From positions 56,448,001 through 56,512,000 of the forward strand of contig JAZBRS010000060.1 of the NCBI GenBank assembly GCA_037176725.1: 64,000 nt of DNA. Reading direction: 5' to 3'. The notes beneath the pieces were generated by a model that saw only the letters and a list, made by a program, of their open reading frames with translations, did not search any database and was not told where the DNA came from. Shown piece after piece: positions 11,103 through 21,662 of this stretch (position 1 is the stretch's first letter; each line of letters begins with the position of its first letter). The position numbers were made by a program, and so were the translations under genes. Source of the DNA: Posidonia oceanica. Taxonomy: Eukaryota; Streptophyta; Magnoliopsida; Alismatales; Posidoniaceae.

Positions 11103-11159
11103 TCTACATTACGTAACCCTAATAATAAAAAAACAACAAAAAAAACAGCAACACCCACA

Positions 11160-11340
11160 GCTGTCGGCCCTCCCTTCTCCACTCACAGCCACCGCCGGAC
11201 CTCTCTTCTCCACTTACAGTCACCGCCGGCCCTAGCAGCCACTGCCGGACCTCTCTTCTCCACCTACAGTCACCACCGGCCCTAGCAGCCACCGTCGGAC
11301 CTCTCTTCTCCACCCACAATCATCGCCGAACCCTCCCCCT
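11160..11340 (+). repeat. GC-rich minisatellite in the Copia 2a leader
   Basis: Units of about 55-60 bp share GGACCTCTCTTCTCCACC and CACCGCCGGCCCTAGCAGCC with small changes and repeat about three times. The long open frames on both strands here come from the biased composition and are not genes. Confidence 0.8.
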
Positions 11341-11685
11341 CCACCCGAGGCACCACCAGCCCCTCCTCTTTCCCCCGCAGCAGCCGCCTACCCCTCCTCT
11401 TCATCCCACAGCAACCGCTGGCCCACACAACAACCATCAGTGCCTCACTCTCCAGTTTCTCTCCCACACGCCGCCTCCTTCCCCCTCCACAGTTGCTGGC
11501 GGGTCCTCTCCCCTCCGGTGGCATGTGCAGCTGTTGCCGCCGGTGTGGGATGCTATTCTAGGTTGCATCCTCTCTACTACTCTTTGTGGAGTCCTGTTTT
11601 TTTTTTTTGCTCCATGATTGCTACTCTCTGTTGTTTTCCTTTGATTTGCTGAAACTCAGTCCTCTCTCTGCGTGCTACTGGATTT

Positions 11686-12303
11686 ATGGCGTCTTCCTCC
11701 ATTTCTTCCTCTGGTGATATTTTATTACGTAATCTCAGTGGTACGTCGATCAAACTTGATGGTAGAAACTATCTTATCTGGGCTAAATCTATTCAAGTCT
11801 TCCACGAGACTCATAAGAAAATCACACATATCACACAAGATCCTCCTAATGTCAAGGCCCCAGAATATGATGATTGGTTGGCTTCTGACTATGATGTCAT
11901 TATGTGATTAGTGAACAGTATGGAATCACAAATCTCTCGCAGCGTTGTCATGCTTTCCACTACGAAGAAAATATAAGACACTCTGAAGGCTACTTATGCA
12001 CATGAGAAGAATATCGCATATGTTACCGAGCTTTATAATCAGTTCTTTGCCTTGCAGCAAGGTGTTGTCCACCTCTATTCGTGTTCTACTGAATGAGTTA
12101 GAGCCCCTTGTACCTGATGTTACTGTTATGCAGGAATACCAAGAGGAACTTGCGGTAACCAAGTTTCTCTCTGCTCATATACCAGAGTTGGCTTCCCAGG
12201 TACGTGGCGACATTGTTCCTTCCTTGACCACTGCATTCTCTCGTGTGTTGCGTATTGCTATTGGGACTCCTAAAGTGCACAGTGATTAGTCTGCTTTGGC
12301 TAC
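11686..12303 (+). pseudogene. Copia 2a gag remnant
   Basis: It begins MASSSISSSGDILLRNLSG and continues LDGRNYLIWAKS, the N-terminal motif of plant Copia gag (UBN2-like family). A stop follows MWLASDYDVI-like sequence at about 11907. Further on are AYVTELYNQFFALQQG and VMQEYQEELAV, typical later gag motifs, in shifted frames. It is cut at 12303 by the LTR of Copia 2b, before the zinc knuckle. Confidence 0.85.
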
Positions 12304-12441
12304 TGTCAAAGGAAAAGGAGCAAGGAGAAAGATAGTCTTATTGCTAACGTCCAATTACACATATATAGTGGTTAAGGTATCCATATAACAAAAATAGATA
12401 TTCACATAACCACATATTACTAACAACTAATAACTCTAACA
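12304..12441 (-). repeat. Copia 2b 3' LTR
   Basis: On the minus strand it reads TGTTAGAGTTATTAGTTG to CCTTTTCCTTTGACA, preceded by the polypurine tract CTTGAGAGGGAG. It is clearly homologous to the LTR at 10944. The left flank is GCTAC, the expected target duplication; the second copy is lost with the other end. Confidence 0.85.
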
Positions 12442-12448
12442 CTCCCTC

Positions 12449-13559
12449 TCAAGCTGGAGCATACAAATCTAATATGCCCAACTTGTTAAAAATAGATTTA
12501 TACTGACCTACAGAAACAGCCTTAGTAAACACATCGACAAGCTGAGTAGAGGAAGTAGTGAAGGGAGTAGTGATCAATCCATCCAATACTGTATTCCTGA
12601 TAAAATGACAATCCACTTCAATGTGTTTTGTTCTTTCATGGAACACAGGATTGTTAGCAATATAGATAGCAGAACATAGACATAACCCCTATTGAAGGAA
12701 AACCAATCTCAATCAGAAAAGAGCTAATCCACGTCATCTTGCATGCTATATGTGCCATAGCTTTATATTCTGCCTCAGCGCTGGATCGGGAAACAACGTT
12801 TTGCTTTTTACTTCTCCAAGTAACCAAGTTGCCCTCTATAAATGTGCAGTATCCAGAAGTAAATTTCATATCTCCTCGATCTCCTGCATATCGTGAGTCT
12901 GAATAGCCAGTAACGTCAAGATTACCATGACGACTGTAGTGTAGACCCCTGCCAGGAGTACTCTTCAAGTAGGATAGAATTTGCAGAGATGCCTTCCAAT
13001 GTACCTCCCTTGGTTGATGCATGAACTGACTAATCAACCCAACTGCAAAGGTAATATCTGGGTGAGTCACAGTAAGATAGATCAGCTTCCCAACAAGTCG
13101 CCTATATCGTCCTGTATCCTTAAGAATCTCAGAAGATGTGTCCCACAAGTCTAAGCCGGAATCAACAGGGGAGCTAGAAGGTTTGCAGCCAAGCATGCAT
13201 GCTTCCTTCATTAAATTGAGCACATACTTTCTCTGAGACAGAACTACTCCATCCTTAGCATGGGCAATTTCAATTCTCAAGAAGTATCTAAGTCTATCCA
13301 AATCTTTTGTCACAAAGTGTTTCTTGAGAAATTCTCTACTCTCATCAACATTTGTCCTATCACTACCAATAACTAGAATATCATCCACATAAACAGCCAG
13401 GATGATGCAACCCGTAGGTCTCGATCTGACAAACACAGAGTGATCAGTGTTGCACCTGTAGAAGCCAAACTGCATTGCAACCTCACTAAACTTGTTAAAC
13501 CACGCACGTGGGCTTTGCTTGAGGCCATAAATTACCTTCTTCAACTTACACACATGCAT
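12449..13559 (-). pseudogene. Copia 2b reverse transcriptase end and RNase H
   Basis: A frame of 301 codons (13559-12654) carries LKQSPRAWFNKF, the catalytic YVDDILVIGSD (about 13400), RYRRLVGKLIYLTVTHPD, SQFMHQPREVHW, then the RNase H motifs GYSDSRYAGDRGD and SRSSAEAEYKAM. After a frame change at about 12650 it ends with [17 protein letters not shown] and [10 protein letters not shown], close to the LTR. Catalytic residues appear intact; the frameshift makes it a pseudogene. Confidence 0.9.
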
Positions 13560-13614
13560 CTCCCCTTGAGCAACATACTCAAGAGATTACTCCATATATA
13601 CTTCCTCAAGCAGA

Positions 13615-14240
13615 TCACCATAGAGGAGCGTTTTTTACATCAAACTGATACATAAGCCAGTTCTGATTGACTGCAACAGAGAGTAAGATTCTGATGGAGT
13701 TTAGGCATGCAACAGGTGAAAAAGTCTCAAAATAGTCAACCCCGTAGGTCTGAGTGAAGCCTCGAGCAACCAAACGAGCTTTATATCTATCAATGATGCC
13801 ATTGGTGTTGTACTTCACAGTGAACACCCAACGGCAACTCACAATCTCTACATCACCTAGTGAAGGAACAAGATCCCATGTCCCACGAGACTGTAAGACT
13901 GACATTTCTTCATCCATAGCAGCTCTCCACTCAGGAATCTGTGACGCTTCCTGATAAGTCTGGGTATAGAAAGTCTTGGGTATAGAAACAGATGACAAAG
14001 ACAAGGCAAAAGTTTGATACATAGGATGCAGGTTATCATAGGTAACAAAATGGGATAGTAGATGTGCAGTAGAATGAGTACCTTTCCTAAGGGTAATAGG
14101 AATATCAAACTCTGAAGGTGTAGTGGAAGTGGGAATAGGAGTAGAAGCAGGAGGAGTTGGACCTACATCAGAAGAGGTCAGATGGCCAGTACCTTGAGAT
14201 GAAGGTTGTACAAGCTATCGTGGTCTCCTGACATAGACCT
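13615..14240 (-). pseudogene. Copia 2b reverse transcriptase N-terminal half
   Basis: The frame at 14022-13615 gives [50 protein letters not shown] and [20 protein letters not shown], then the DVKNA motif where frame is lost just before the next RT segment. A proline-rich linker lies at about 14100-14240 in a different frame. Confidence 0.9.
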
Positions 14241-15363
14241 AAATAGGTTAGACAACAGGAATCTCAGTAGTAGTCAGTGGAACCTATTTTGCGACAGGAA
14301 CAGTAAGAGGAAGAGGGACCGTAGAGTCGCACACTGAGAAAGAAAAGGAAACGGTCTCAAAGATGGTGACATCCGCAAAAACATAATATTTCCTATGCAC
14401 CGAACCATAGCAGCTATAACCTTTTTGAGTGCGAGAATAACCAACGAACATACAACGAATAGACCGAAGAGAGAGTTTGTCCAAATTGGGACGAGTACCC
14501 TGGACAAAGCACACACAACCAAAAACCTTTAGAGATAGAGAGAAAAGAGACTTCTGAAGAAAAAGAAGACAGTGAGGTATGTATCCATGGACTGACGAAC
14601 GCATTCTGTTAATCACGTGACAAGCAGTGAAAACTACATCTGCCCACAACTGTTGGGGTACTTTCATCTGTGTCATAAGTGTTTTAGTGACATCTAATAG
14701 ATGACGATGTTTGCGTTCGACTACATCGTTCTATTGAGATGTCCTAGGACAAGAGGTTTGATGAATAACTCCCTGAGCTTCACACAAAAGAGACACATCA
14801 CGTTGAACATATTCAAGAGCATTATCAGTACGAAACACACGTAATGACTCACAAAATTAAGTTTTTAGTTCATTGAAAAATATTTTTATAACATCAACCA
14901 CCTAAGTTCTATCTTTTAAAAGATAAACCCAAGTCAACCTAGAAAATTCATCAATAAAGACAATAAAATACCTAAAACATTGAACAGACTCAATACGACA
15001 ATGACCCCACACATCAGAGTGAACCAACTCCATGGGAACACGACTTTGCTTCTCTTGGCGTGGAGGATATGATGATCGTCGATGTTTCCCAAGTTGACAT
15101 GACTCACACTGGAAATTATTAATAGAAACAGACTCTGGTAAAAGACTCTTTAACTTATCTAAAGAATGATGCTCTAAACGACAGTGCCACAGAAAAAGAG
15201 ACTCAGTAGTAAACGCGGTATAAGCAGAGGTAGTAGGTTTCTTTCGACCACTAAGACAGTACAAGCCATTGCTCTCAGGTCCCGAACCAATCCGTCTCCC
15301 AATTCGCAGGTCTGCACAAGAAGATAAGTGAGAAAAAGTGTTACAAATTGGGAGATGTTCCGA
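14241..15363 (-). pseudogene. Copia 2b integrase
   Basis: At 15366-14902 the pre-integrase and zinc part reads LFLWHCRLEHHSLDKL and CESCQLGKHRRSSYP, followed by HSDVWGHC with the first catalytic Asp and FIDEFSRLTWVYLLKDRT. The middle (14900-14680) is broken by stops. At 14676-14284 are VPQQLWADVVFTACHVINRM and KVFGCVCFVQG, the C-terminal part. The N-terminal part upstream of it is missing at the 15363 junction. Confidence 0.88.
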
Positions 15364-17117
15364 CATTTACGAGTTGGAGGTGATGCCACTCGATTATTTC
15401 CTTGTAATTCTAGGCCTAGATTTCATGCGCTAGGCCAAATTTGTGGTAATCCCTTACTTAGGAGGACTGATCATCAATGATGTTGCTATGCCTTATTTTG
15501 TTCGTGTATGTCAAGACAGGGAAGAGTTGGTGAAACTCACAGCGTTGCAACTATGAGATGTGTTGCGCCGGGGAGATTTGACTTATGTGGCAAGCATGCA
15601 CGAGGTCACAAAGGGTGAAGGCAAGACCAAGGCCATTATGGCAGAGGTCAAGACGTTGTTGATGGAGTATGTAGACGTCATGCCCAACGAGTTACCCTCC
15701 GTCCTACCATCGAAGCGCAATATAGACCATGCAATTGAGTTGGTCCCGGGAACGGTGCCACCTGTGCAAGCACCCCTACCGCATGCCGTCGGTATGCTTG
15801 AAAGAGTTGAAGCATCAACTCAAAGGGCTCGTTAATGGTGGCTTGCTGCAACCAAGCAAGGCCCTATACGAAGCTCCTATCCTATTCCAGAAGAAGAAGG
15901 ATGGGTTGTTGTGCATGTGTGTGAATTATCATGCACTCAACAAGGTGACCGTTAAGAATAAATATCTAATACCTAATGTTGAAGATTTGTTTGATCATTT
16001 AGGGAAGGCACAGTTCTTCACCAAAATGGATTTGCACTTGAATTATTACGAAGTACGCGTTGCAAAAGGAGATGTAGCAAAGACAACGTGTGTTACGCGT
16101 TATTAGTCCTTTGCGTTCCTTGTAATGACGTTTGAGTTAACAAATGCCCAGGTTACTTTTTGCAATCTTATGAATAATGTGTTTTCAAAGTATGTCAATG
16201 ATTTTGTAGTAGTGTATCTCGATGATATTGTTGTGTATAGTGAGTCATTAGGAAAGCATGCTAACCACTTGAAGAAGACACTGCAAAAGATACATAGGCA
16301 CAGTCTCTTCCTCAAGCCCGAGAAGTGTGCGTTCAATCAACAGAAGATTGATTTCCTCGGTCACACCATCGAGCATGGTGATGTAAAGATGGATCCCAAG
16401 AAAATTGTTGCTATCATAGACTGGGAGGAGCCAAAGAAAGTTGCTGAGTTGCAATTGTTCTCGGGCCTCGCCAACTACTACCGAAACTTTATCAAAGGCT
16501 ACTTGAAGATTACGGCACCATTGGCTGACCTCCTAAAGGAGGAGGTAGCAAGGGCTTCGATGGAGCAATGCCAAGAGTCATTTGACACTCTAAAGAGGGC
16601 AGAGGTGAAGGAACCGGTGTTGCACCTAACCAACTTTCAAGCACCGTTCGAGGTGTGGACTGATGCTTCGGATTTTGCAAGCAGTGGCGTGTTGATGCAA
16701 GACACAAGACCAATTGCGTTTGAAAGTAGAAAGTTGAATGACACAGATAAGAGATACTCCATGCACAAGAAGGAAATGACGGCAGTTGTGCAGTGTCTAC
16801 GTGTATGGAGACATTATCTTCTTGGTTCAAAGTCTATTGTCTACACTAATAATGTAGTAACATCATGCTTTCAAGGACAGAAAAGGCTTACGCCAAAGCA
16901 AGCGCAATGGCAAGACTATCTTGCAGAGTATGATTTTGTCTTCCAATACAAGCCCAAGAAGACTAACCAGGTGGCAGACACCTTGAGCCTTATTGGTGGC
17001 ACGAAGCATGAGGCAAAGCATGATGTGGCGCATGTCGTGGCTACACTCACTTCTGTAATGGGTGACATGATTGTGTGCATCAAGGATGAGACCGCGTGGG
17101 ATGTTGTGACCATCTAA
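15364..17117 (+). pseudogene. Gypsy 1 protease end, reverse transcriptase and RNase H
   Basis: RT motifs are FQKKKDGLLCMCVNYHALNK, FTKMDLHLNYYEVRV and the catalytic box YLDDIVVYS at about 16220. A stop replaces Gly in TRY-x-SFAFLVM at 16105. RNase H follows with WTDASDFASSGVLMQ, then YSMHKKEMTAVVQCLRVWRH and a changed catalytic spot YTNNV (normally a TDH/TDN motif). From 16125 to 17117 the frame is open for 330 codons. Order and motifs are those of chromoviruses. Confidence 0.9.
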
Positions 17118-17940
17118 CTCCTAAAGCAAGTAGAGGATGGCATGACGAGACGGTTTTAGGTTGAAAATGGCATTCATTACACCATGGGTAGGAGGCCCTA
17201 CGTTCCAAAGATTGAAGGCCTTTGCCAACTATTGCTCAAGGAAATGCATGATTCTACATGAGCAGGACATCTAGGAACAGAGAGGACATTCGCGTTGCTA
17301 AGCACGAGCTATTTCTAGGCACAAATGGAGCAAGACGTGGTGTTTCATGTCAAGACATGTGTGGTATGTCAGTTGGACAAAACTAAGAGACACAAGGCAG
17401 CGTGTCTTCTCCAACCACTTTCGATACCCACCAAGCCATGGGAGAGTTTATTCATGGATTTCATCACGGGATTTCCCAAAGTAGATGGTTTTGCGTCAAT
17501 AATGGTGATTGTTGATCGGTTCTCCAAGTATACGACGCTCATGCCAACGTCGAAGGAGTGCACTACTAAGGTAGCAGCCAGGCTCTTCTTGAAGAACATT
17601 GTGAAGCTATAGGGCATTCCACGCGATATAGTGAATGATCACGATTCAAGGTTTATGGGAAGGTTTTGGTAGACTTTGTTCGAGCAACTATGGACACAGT
17701 TGAAGTTCTCTACAGCAAACCATCCACAAATCAATGGACAAAAAGACCACATGAACGCTACACTCGAGGTGTACCTTCAACACTTTGTGCTTGCCAATCA
17801 GCAAAATTGGGTGGAGTTGTTAGATGTCACACAATTTGCAAGTAAACTCCTCAACAGGGAAAAGTCCATTCGAGTTGGGCACGAGGCGCCAACCAATTAC
17901 ACCTTTAAAAGTCGTAAAGCGCACGGACAGTAAGAGTCCA
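17118..17940 (+). pseudogene. Gypsy 1 integrase
   Basis: The zinc domain ends CVVCQLDKTKRHK. The core carries MDFITGFPKVDG with the first catalytic Asp and DHDSRFMGRFW with the second. The third position is GQKDHMNATLE where GQTE is normal, so Glu is replaced by Asp. Stops occur at about 17612 and 17670. The domain is readable but not functional. Confidence 0.85.
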
Positions 17941-18159
17941 GTGACATACAAGTTCGTGTGAAGCCACCAAAATCACATTGAAAGGCTCGGGACTGTCTCG
18001 CCTGAGCATAACAATGCATGAAGAGGTGGGCCGATACTCATCAATGGCCAATTAAGTTCCAAGTGACAAGGTGTTACAGCGGTTAATACCGCAAATGATG
18101 AGAAAGATTAGCAAGAAGGATGCCCATCGAGCACTGGTGCAATGCTACAATGACCTTTC

Positions 18160-18477
18160 GTGGTGCAAAGGCAAGCAGGCAACCTCGAATACCAACTAGA
18201 ACCACCGACAAGACTCAAGTTGCATCCGGTGTTCCATGTCAGCTACCTCAAATGGTTCCATGAGGATCACGAAGAACCCACACGAGCCAAGTCATATCAA
18301 GTGTTGAGACAAGTGCGCACTCAGTTTGATAAGAAGGTGGAAGCAATCTTAGACTGCCGTGTTGAAGGCATTAGCAGAAGAGGACAGAAGACAATCTATC
18401 TTGTGCAATGGGTAAGGCAACCACGGGAGGAAATTACATGGGAAAAGGACACAACATTGTGGCAATTTGAGGACTGA
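18160..18477 (+). pseudogene. Gypsy 1 integrase C-terminal end with chromodomain
   Basis: LHPVFHVSYLKWF is the usual motif before the chromodomain. VEAILDCRVEGISRRGQ then TIYLVQWVRQPREEITWEK and LWQFED form the chromodomain; Tyr and the two Trp positions of the aromatic cage region can be seen (YLVQW, TWE). In chromoviruses this domain steers integration toward particular chromatin. The frame is open for 105 codons and ends in a stop just before the polypurine tract. Confidence 0.88.
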
Positions 18478-19161
18478 ATCGCCAACTTTCTCAAGAGATC
18501 GTTGTTGAGGACAACAGTGACTTAGGTAGGCGAGGGTTTGTCACACCTTTGCCTCATGATCAATAACGAGGATCGCACATTGAGGTGTGTGCGCGGGACA
18601 GAACCTCGAGACAGGGCATGCGTGCAATGAGCGCAAATCATGGGACCATCGTGAAAGGAGTGGAGAAGGTCCGGGCTACGATTAACCTAGGGGAAGCAAC
18701 TATGTAGGAGGAGGCACATACAAGTCAGAGCCGCTATGAGTGCACGAAGATCAAAAGCATGTAACATGAAATGATTGCAGGGAGCAATGACACTTCAAGA
18801 CATGCGCGGGTCAAACACATGTTATACGTTGCAAGAACACTAAAGGCGCGAGTCAACGAGAGATCAATGCTCGAGGAAGTGTTCAGTAGGTCATGAGGTG
18901 CAGTCAACAGGCATTACAAGTTGACTGATGGGTCTATTGGACACGGTGCTGCACTTTCGAACATCGTCACGTAGGGCACAAGTCAAGTAAGCATTGCACA
19001 CTAAAGCGTCGAACTATACAGAGCTAGAGCATTGATGCGCACGAATCTAGGCCAAGTCATGCGCAAATTTGGGGCCACATCGTGCGAGCGCAATCAACAG
19101 TAACACTCAAGACTTGATTGTGGCAGTCAAGTGTGTTTTGATTGTCGTTGTATCGGTTGTG

Positions 19162-19169
19162 TATAAATA
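19162..19169 (+). promoter_or_regulatory. TATA box in the Gypsy 1 LTR
   Basis: TATAAATA lies 623 bp into the LTR, followed after about 60 bp by an A-rich AATAAAAG word that could serve as poly(A) signal. This is the expected U3/R layout. Confidence 0.5.
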
Positions 19170-19315
19170 CATGTAAAGAGTGCGGAAGGAAGCAAGAGAG
19201 GTAGAGCTTCACTTCCTAACATTGTATTCTATTGATAGTGTAATAAAAGAAAAAGGGCGCTTCCCCGAATATCGTTGTCGTTCTTCTTCCTTCCTTTCAT
19301 TCTTTGTATTGCGCT

Positions 19316-20957
19316 CATGGTTCAGAGGTGGAAGAAACGAAATACACTTGTATTTCTAGAAATACATAGTTTCGTACCTTATTTCGTATATGCACAGTGA
19401 TTTCGCCGAGTCGTGTCGAAATCGGGAAGTTTTTCTTCCTCGATGAACTGTGTCGACTCGAAATGAGGATATAAATGCTGATACTGTCGGCATGGGAGTA
19501 CCCATCAACTTTCCCCTTCTCTTCCGTCTCCACCTCCAGTAGTTCGCCGTTTTCCCTTCTCTGTCGTGCTCCGATCGTCGCCGATCAACACCCCGAGGCT
19601 CGGGTTTCTACTGGCGTGCTGCGGAGCTGTTGATCTCCGATTTCTAGTCACCGATCGACGGTCTGAGTGCTGCAGAGTTGCTGCTGGCGTGCTGCGGAGC
19701 TGTTGATCTCTAGTTTCTCATCACCGATCAACGGTCTGAGTGCTGCAGAGCTGTTGATCTCTAGTTTCTCGTCACCGATCGACGGTCTGAGTGCTGCGGA
19801 GCTGCTACTGGCGTGCTGCGAAGCTGCTGTTCTTCCGCTTTTCGTCGCCGATCGGCCGATCCATGCTTCCTTACGGCCTGGGCTTCTCGTGCAGTTGCCG
19901 GTTGGGTACTCCAAGAGGAAGACAACTGCAAGCCAGCCACCCCGAAGAGGAAGACGACTTGGTAAGACACCGCTACCTAGCTAATCCAAAGATGTAAATG
20001 TAATACATGTGTATAAAATCTAAGTTATTGATCTAATATATAATTATATACATAAAAATAAAAAAATTTTAATAGATATTAATAAGTTTTAGTAGATCTA
20101 ATATCTAGATCTAACATAATAATAACATAATAATAAAAATACATTAAGATATATCAAGAATTGAAAATCTATATATATTTTGTTTGAAAACTTAGATCTA
20201 AGGTTCTTATCTTAGGAACTAATCATAAGTCAAAATAAAATTAAAAAAATCAGTAAATATTTAAAAGAACAATAAAAATCATGATAATTCAAAATAAAAT
20301 TTAAAAAATCAGGGGAATTTTTAAAATCTAATAATTGCAAATAAAATTTTAAAAAATCAGTAAATATTTAAGAAGTTAATAAAAATCATGATAATGTGAA
20401 ATAAATTTTAGAAAATAAGGGAAATTTTAAAATCTAAAAATGGATAATAAAATTTTAAAAATCATGAAAAACTTAAAAAGTTAATAATTAGAAATAAAAT
20501 TTTAAAAAGATAGAGACATTTTGTAAAAGTCATGAAGATAGAGTCCCAAATTCGACAACAAATTCATCGTGACTACAACATGGTTGAACAACAAAAAGAA
20601 GATTTTGATCAACCAAGGCATTCTTTATGGTATTAAGCATATATAAGGTAACTTCTATGAGCACTTTTATTTTTAAACATTTATTAAGCATTTTTTATAC
20701 TTCAGCATGTTTGTATTAACCTATATAGCATTTTTAATATGATACATATTTAGAAATTGAATCTAAGTAGTCCTAGATGTATATTATTGCTGACTTTAAC
20801 TTATCTTAGAGTTGCAAATTGAAATTCGTAGTTTTTTTATCATTTCCGTTAACTTCCGTAAATTTACCGTGTTTCCATCGAAATTTCCACCAAGTCCAAT
20901 ACGTTTCCTATTTTCGTCGGACCGAAGTCCGACGTGAAACCAACATTTAGAACCTTG
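19316..20957. mobile_element. Non-autonomous hAT-like element A (CAAGGTTC family), 1.64 kb
   Basis: Ends are CATGGTTCAGAGG on the left and AACATTTAGAACCTTG on the right, imperfect inverted repeats. Flanks ATTGCGCT (19308-19315) and GTTGCGCT (20958-20965) form an 8-bp target duplication with one mismatch, as expected for hAT. The interior has a GC-rich minisatellite and then a very AT-rich tail. No transposase is visible. The last 300 bp are homologous to element C (50035-50938), including ATTTCGGACCGAAGTCCGAC-like sequence near the end. Confidence 0.8.
19629..19850. repeat. Minisatellite inside hAT-like element A
   Basis: A unit starting GTTGATCTCTAGTTTCTCG and containing CGGTCTGAGTGCTGCAGAGC repeats three times at 19629, 19702 and 19753. 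Units are about 51 or 73 bp depending on a GCTGCTGGCGTGCTGCGG insert. The open frames on both strands here are by-products of this repeat. Confidence 0.8.
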
Positions 20958-21190
20958 GTTGCGCTTAGGTGAATAACTTATGGAAAGGCTGAACTGAGAT
21001 TGGCGAAATTGCACAACTCAGTGTTGCACGTAAAGATCTTGTGATTCGAAGAAAATTGCACGACAATAAGCACACTTGCCACAAATATCCTAAAAAATCA
21101 AATCTTAGAAAGCCCAAATGGAGGCTGAAACTGAAAAGGCCATGTAACCTGCGAAGAACTCATCCTATGCGTACAAGGTAATGAACTTAC

Positions 21191-21264
21191 CTGGGAATTT
21201 TTCTGATAGTGACATTTCTGATGGGAATCTCGTCTTCTGGCCTGCAGGTAAGTAAGTTTTTCAC
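21191..21264 (-). CDS. CNNM/DUF21-CBS protein, isolated 74-nt exon (end of CBS1)
   Basis: Between acceptor TTTTCAG and donor GTAAGTTC this exon reads VKNLLTCRPEDEIPIRNVTI then RKIPR, the conserved end of the first CBS domain. It begins in phase 0, continuing GLIL of the exon at 54795, and ends with the two bases AG that are completed by G of the exon at 4039. Neighbouring exons lie 33.5 kb upstream and 17.2 kb downstream. No other coding sequence is near it. The match in motif, phase and both splice sites makes this a firm call despite its size. Confidence 0.93.
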
Positions 21265-21271
21265 CTGAAAT

Positions 21272-21662
21272 GAATGGATTACTTCCATATTAGTTCCAAC
21301 AATTTTCTCCATTGAAAGTTAAAGTTAAAATTAACCGTAAAAGTGAATTAGTCTTAGCAAACAAGGATTTGACACGGATGACTTACTGTGTGCAAGCTGA
21401 TGACACCATTAGAATGGAAATCAAGAAAAGTCGAGAGAATTACAAAATACTTGAACAAGTAATTTTTTATTTGTAGAAAAACAAACACCTCTGCATTTAT
21501 TGCATATTCTGGTTATATATATGTTAGGTGTTTGGCACAAAGGACCTAGATGATAATATTGATTCATCTCTCAAAAGAATTTCGACAAGAGTCTCTATAC
21601 ATATGAACGAGTTTATGTACAGTGTTTTAAGTCACTTTTGACAAACTATGACCATGGTGCTT
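21272..21662. other. Original-looking intron sequence
   Basis: AT-rich, without coding motifs or terminal repeats. Likely part of the intron before the transposon insertions. Confidence 0.4.

Larger units (their letters stand above)
10944..12303 (+). mobile_element. Copia 2a: 5' LTR, leader and gag of a Copia element, cut by Copia 2b
   Basis: A 147-bp LTR (10944-11090) is followed by a Met-tRNA-type primer site, a long GC-rich leader and gag. At 12304 the plus-strand element stops and a minus-strand Copia LTR of the same family begins with clean TG..CA ends. The simplest reading is that Copia 2b inserted into the gag of 2a. The pol half of 2a is not seen in the window. Confidence 0.85.
12304..15363 (-). 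mobile_element. Copia 2b: minus-strand Copia element, 3' LTR to integrase
   Basis: From the LTR at low coordinates it runs back through RNase H, RT and integrase up to the pre-integrase domain, where it stops abruptly at about 15363 against Gypsy 1. It is the least decayed Copia here: RT to RNase H is open for 301 codons (13559-12654). LTR sequence matches Copia 2a. It lies in the same orientation as the host gene. Confidence 0.9.
15364..21033 (+). mobile_element. Gypsy 1: 5'-truncated chromovirus (Ty3/gypsy with chromodomain)
   Basis: It begins inside the protease end (ELEVMPLDYFLVILGLDFM) at the Copia 2b junction and continues RT, RNase H, integrase and a C-terminal chromodomain, then a polypurine tract and a 3' LTR starting TGTCACACC at 18539. 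LTR, leader and gag on the 5' side are missing. The 3' LTR is split by a hAT-like element (19316-20957). Its right end near 21033 is a guess from sequence character. It is antisense to the host gene. Confidence 0.8.
18539..21033 (+). repeat. Gypsy 1 3' LTR, split by a hAT-like element
   Basis: It starts TGTCACACCTTTGCC after the purine tract GGTAGGCGAGGG. A TATA box lies at 19162 (TATAAATA). After the insertion at 19316-20957 the sequence resumes with the duplicated GTTGCGCT. The right end is uncertain because no 5' LTR exists for comparison. Confidence 0.6.
4040..21190 (-). other. 17.2-kb intron of the CNNM-type gene
   Basis: The donor AG|GTAAGTTC (minus strand, plus 21181-21190) and the acceptor at 4040-4041 bracket this interval. 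It holds a solo Copia LTR, a possible hAT-type element, Copia 1, a LINE tail, the Copia 2a/2b pair and a chromodomain Gypsy element with a hAT-like insertion. Elements lie in both orientations. The size comes from the exon positions; that it is spliced out as one unit is inferred from exon phase and motif continuity. Confidence 0.8.

Noticed and set aside
16510..16830. 106-codon frame antisense to Gypsy 1 RT
   Set aside because: Shadow of the RT/RNase H frame on the other strand.
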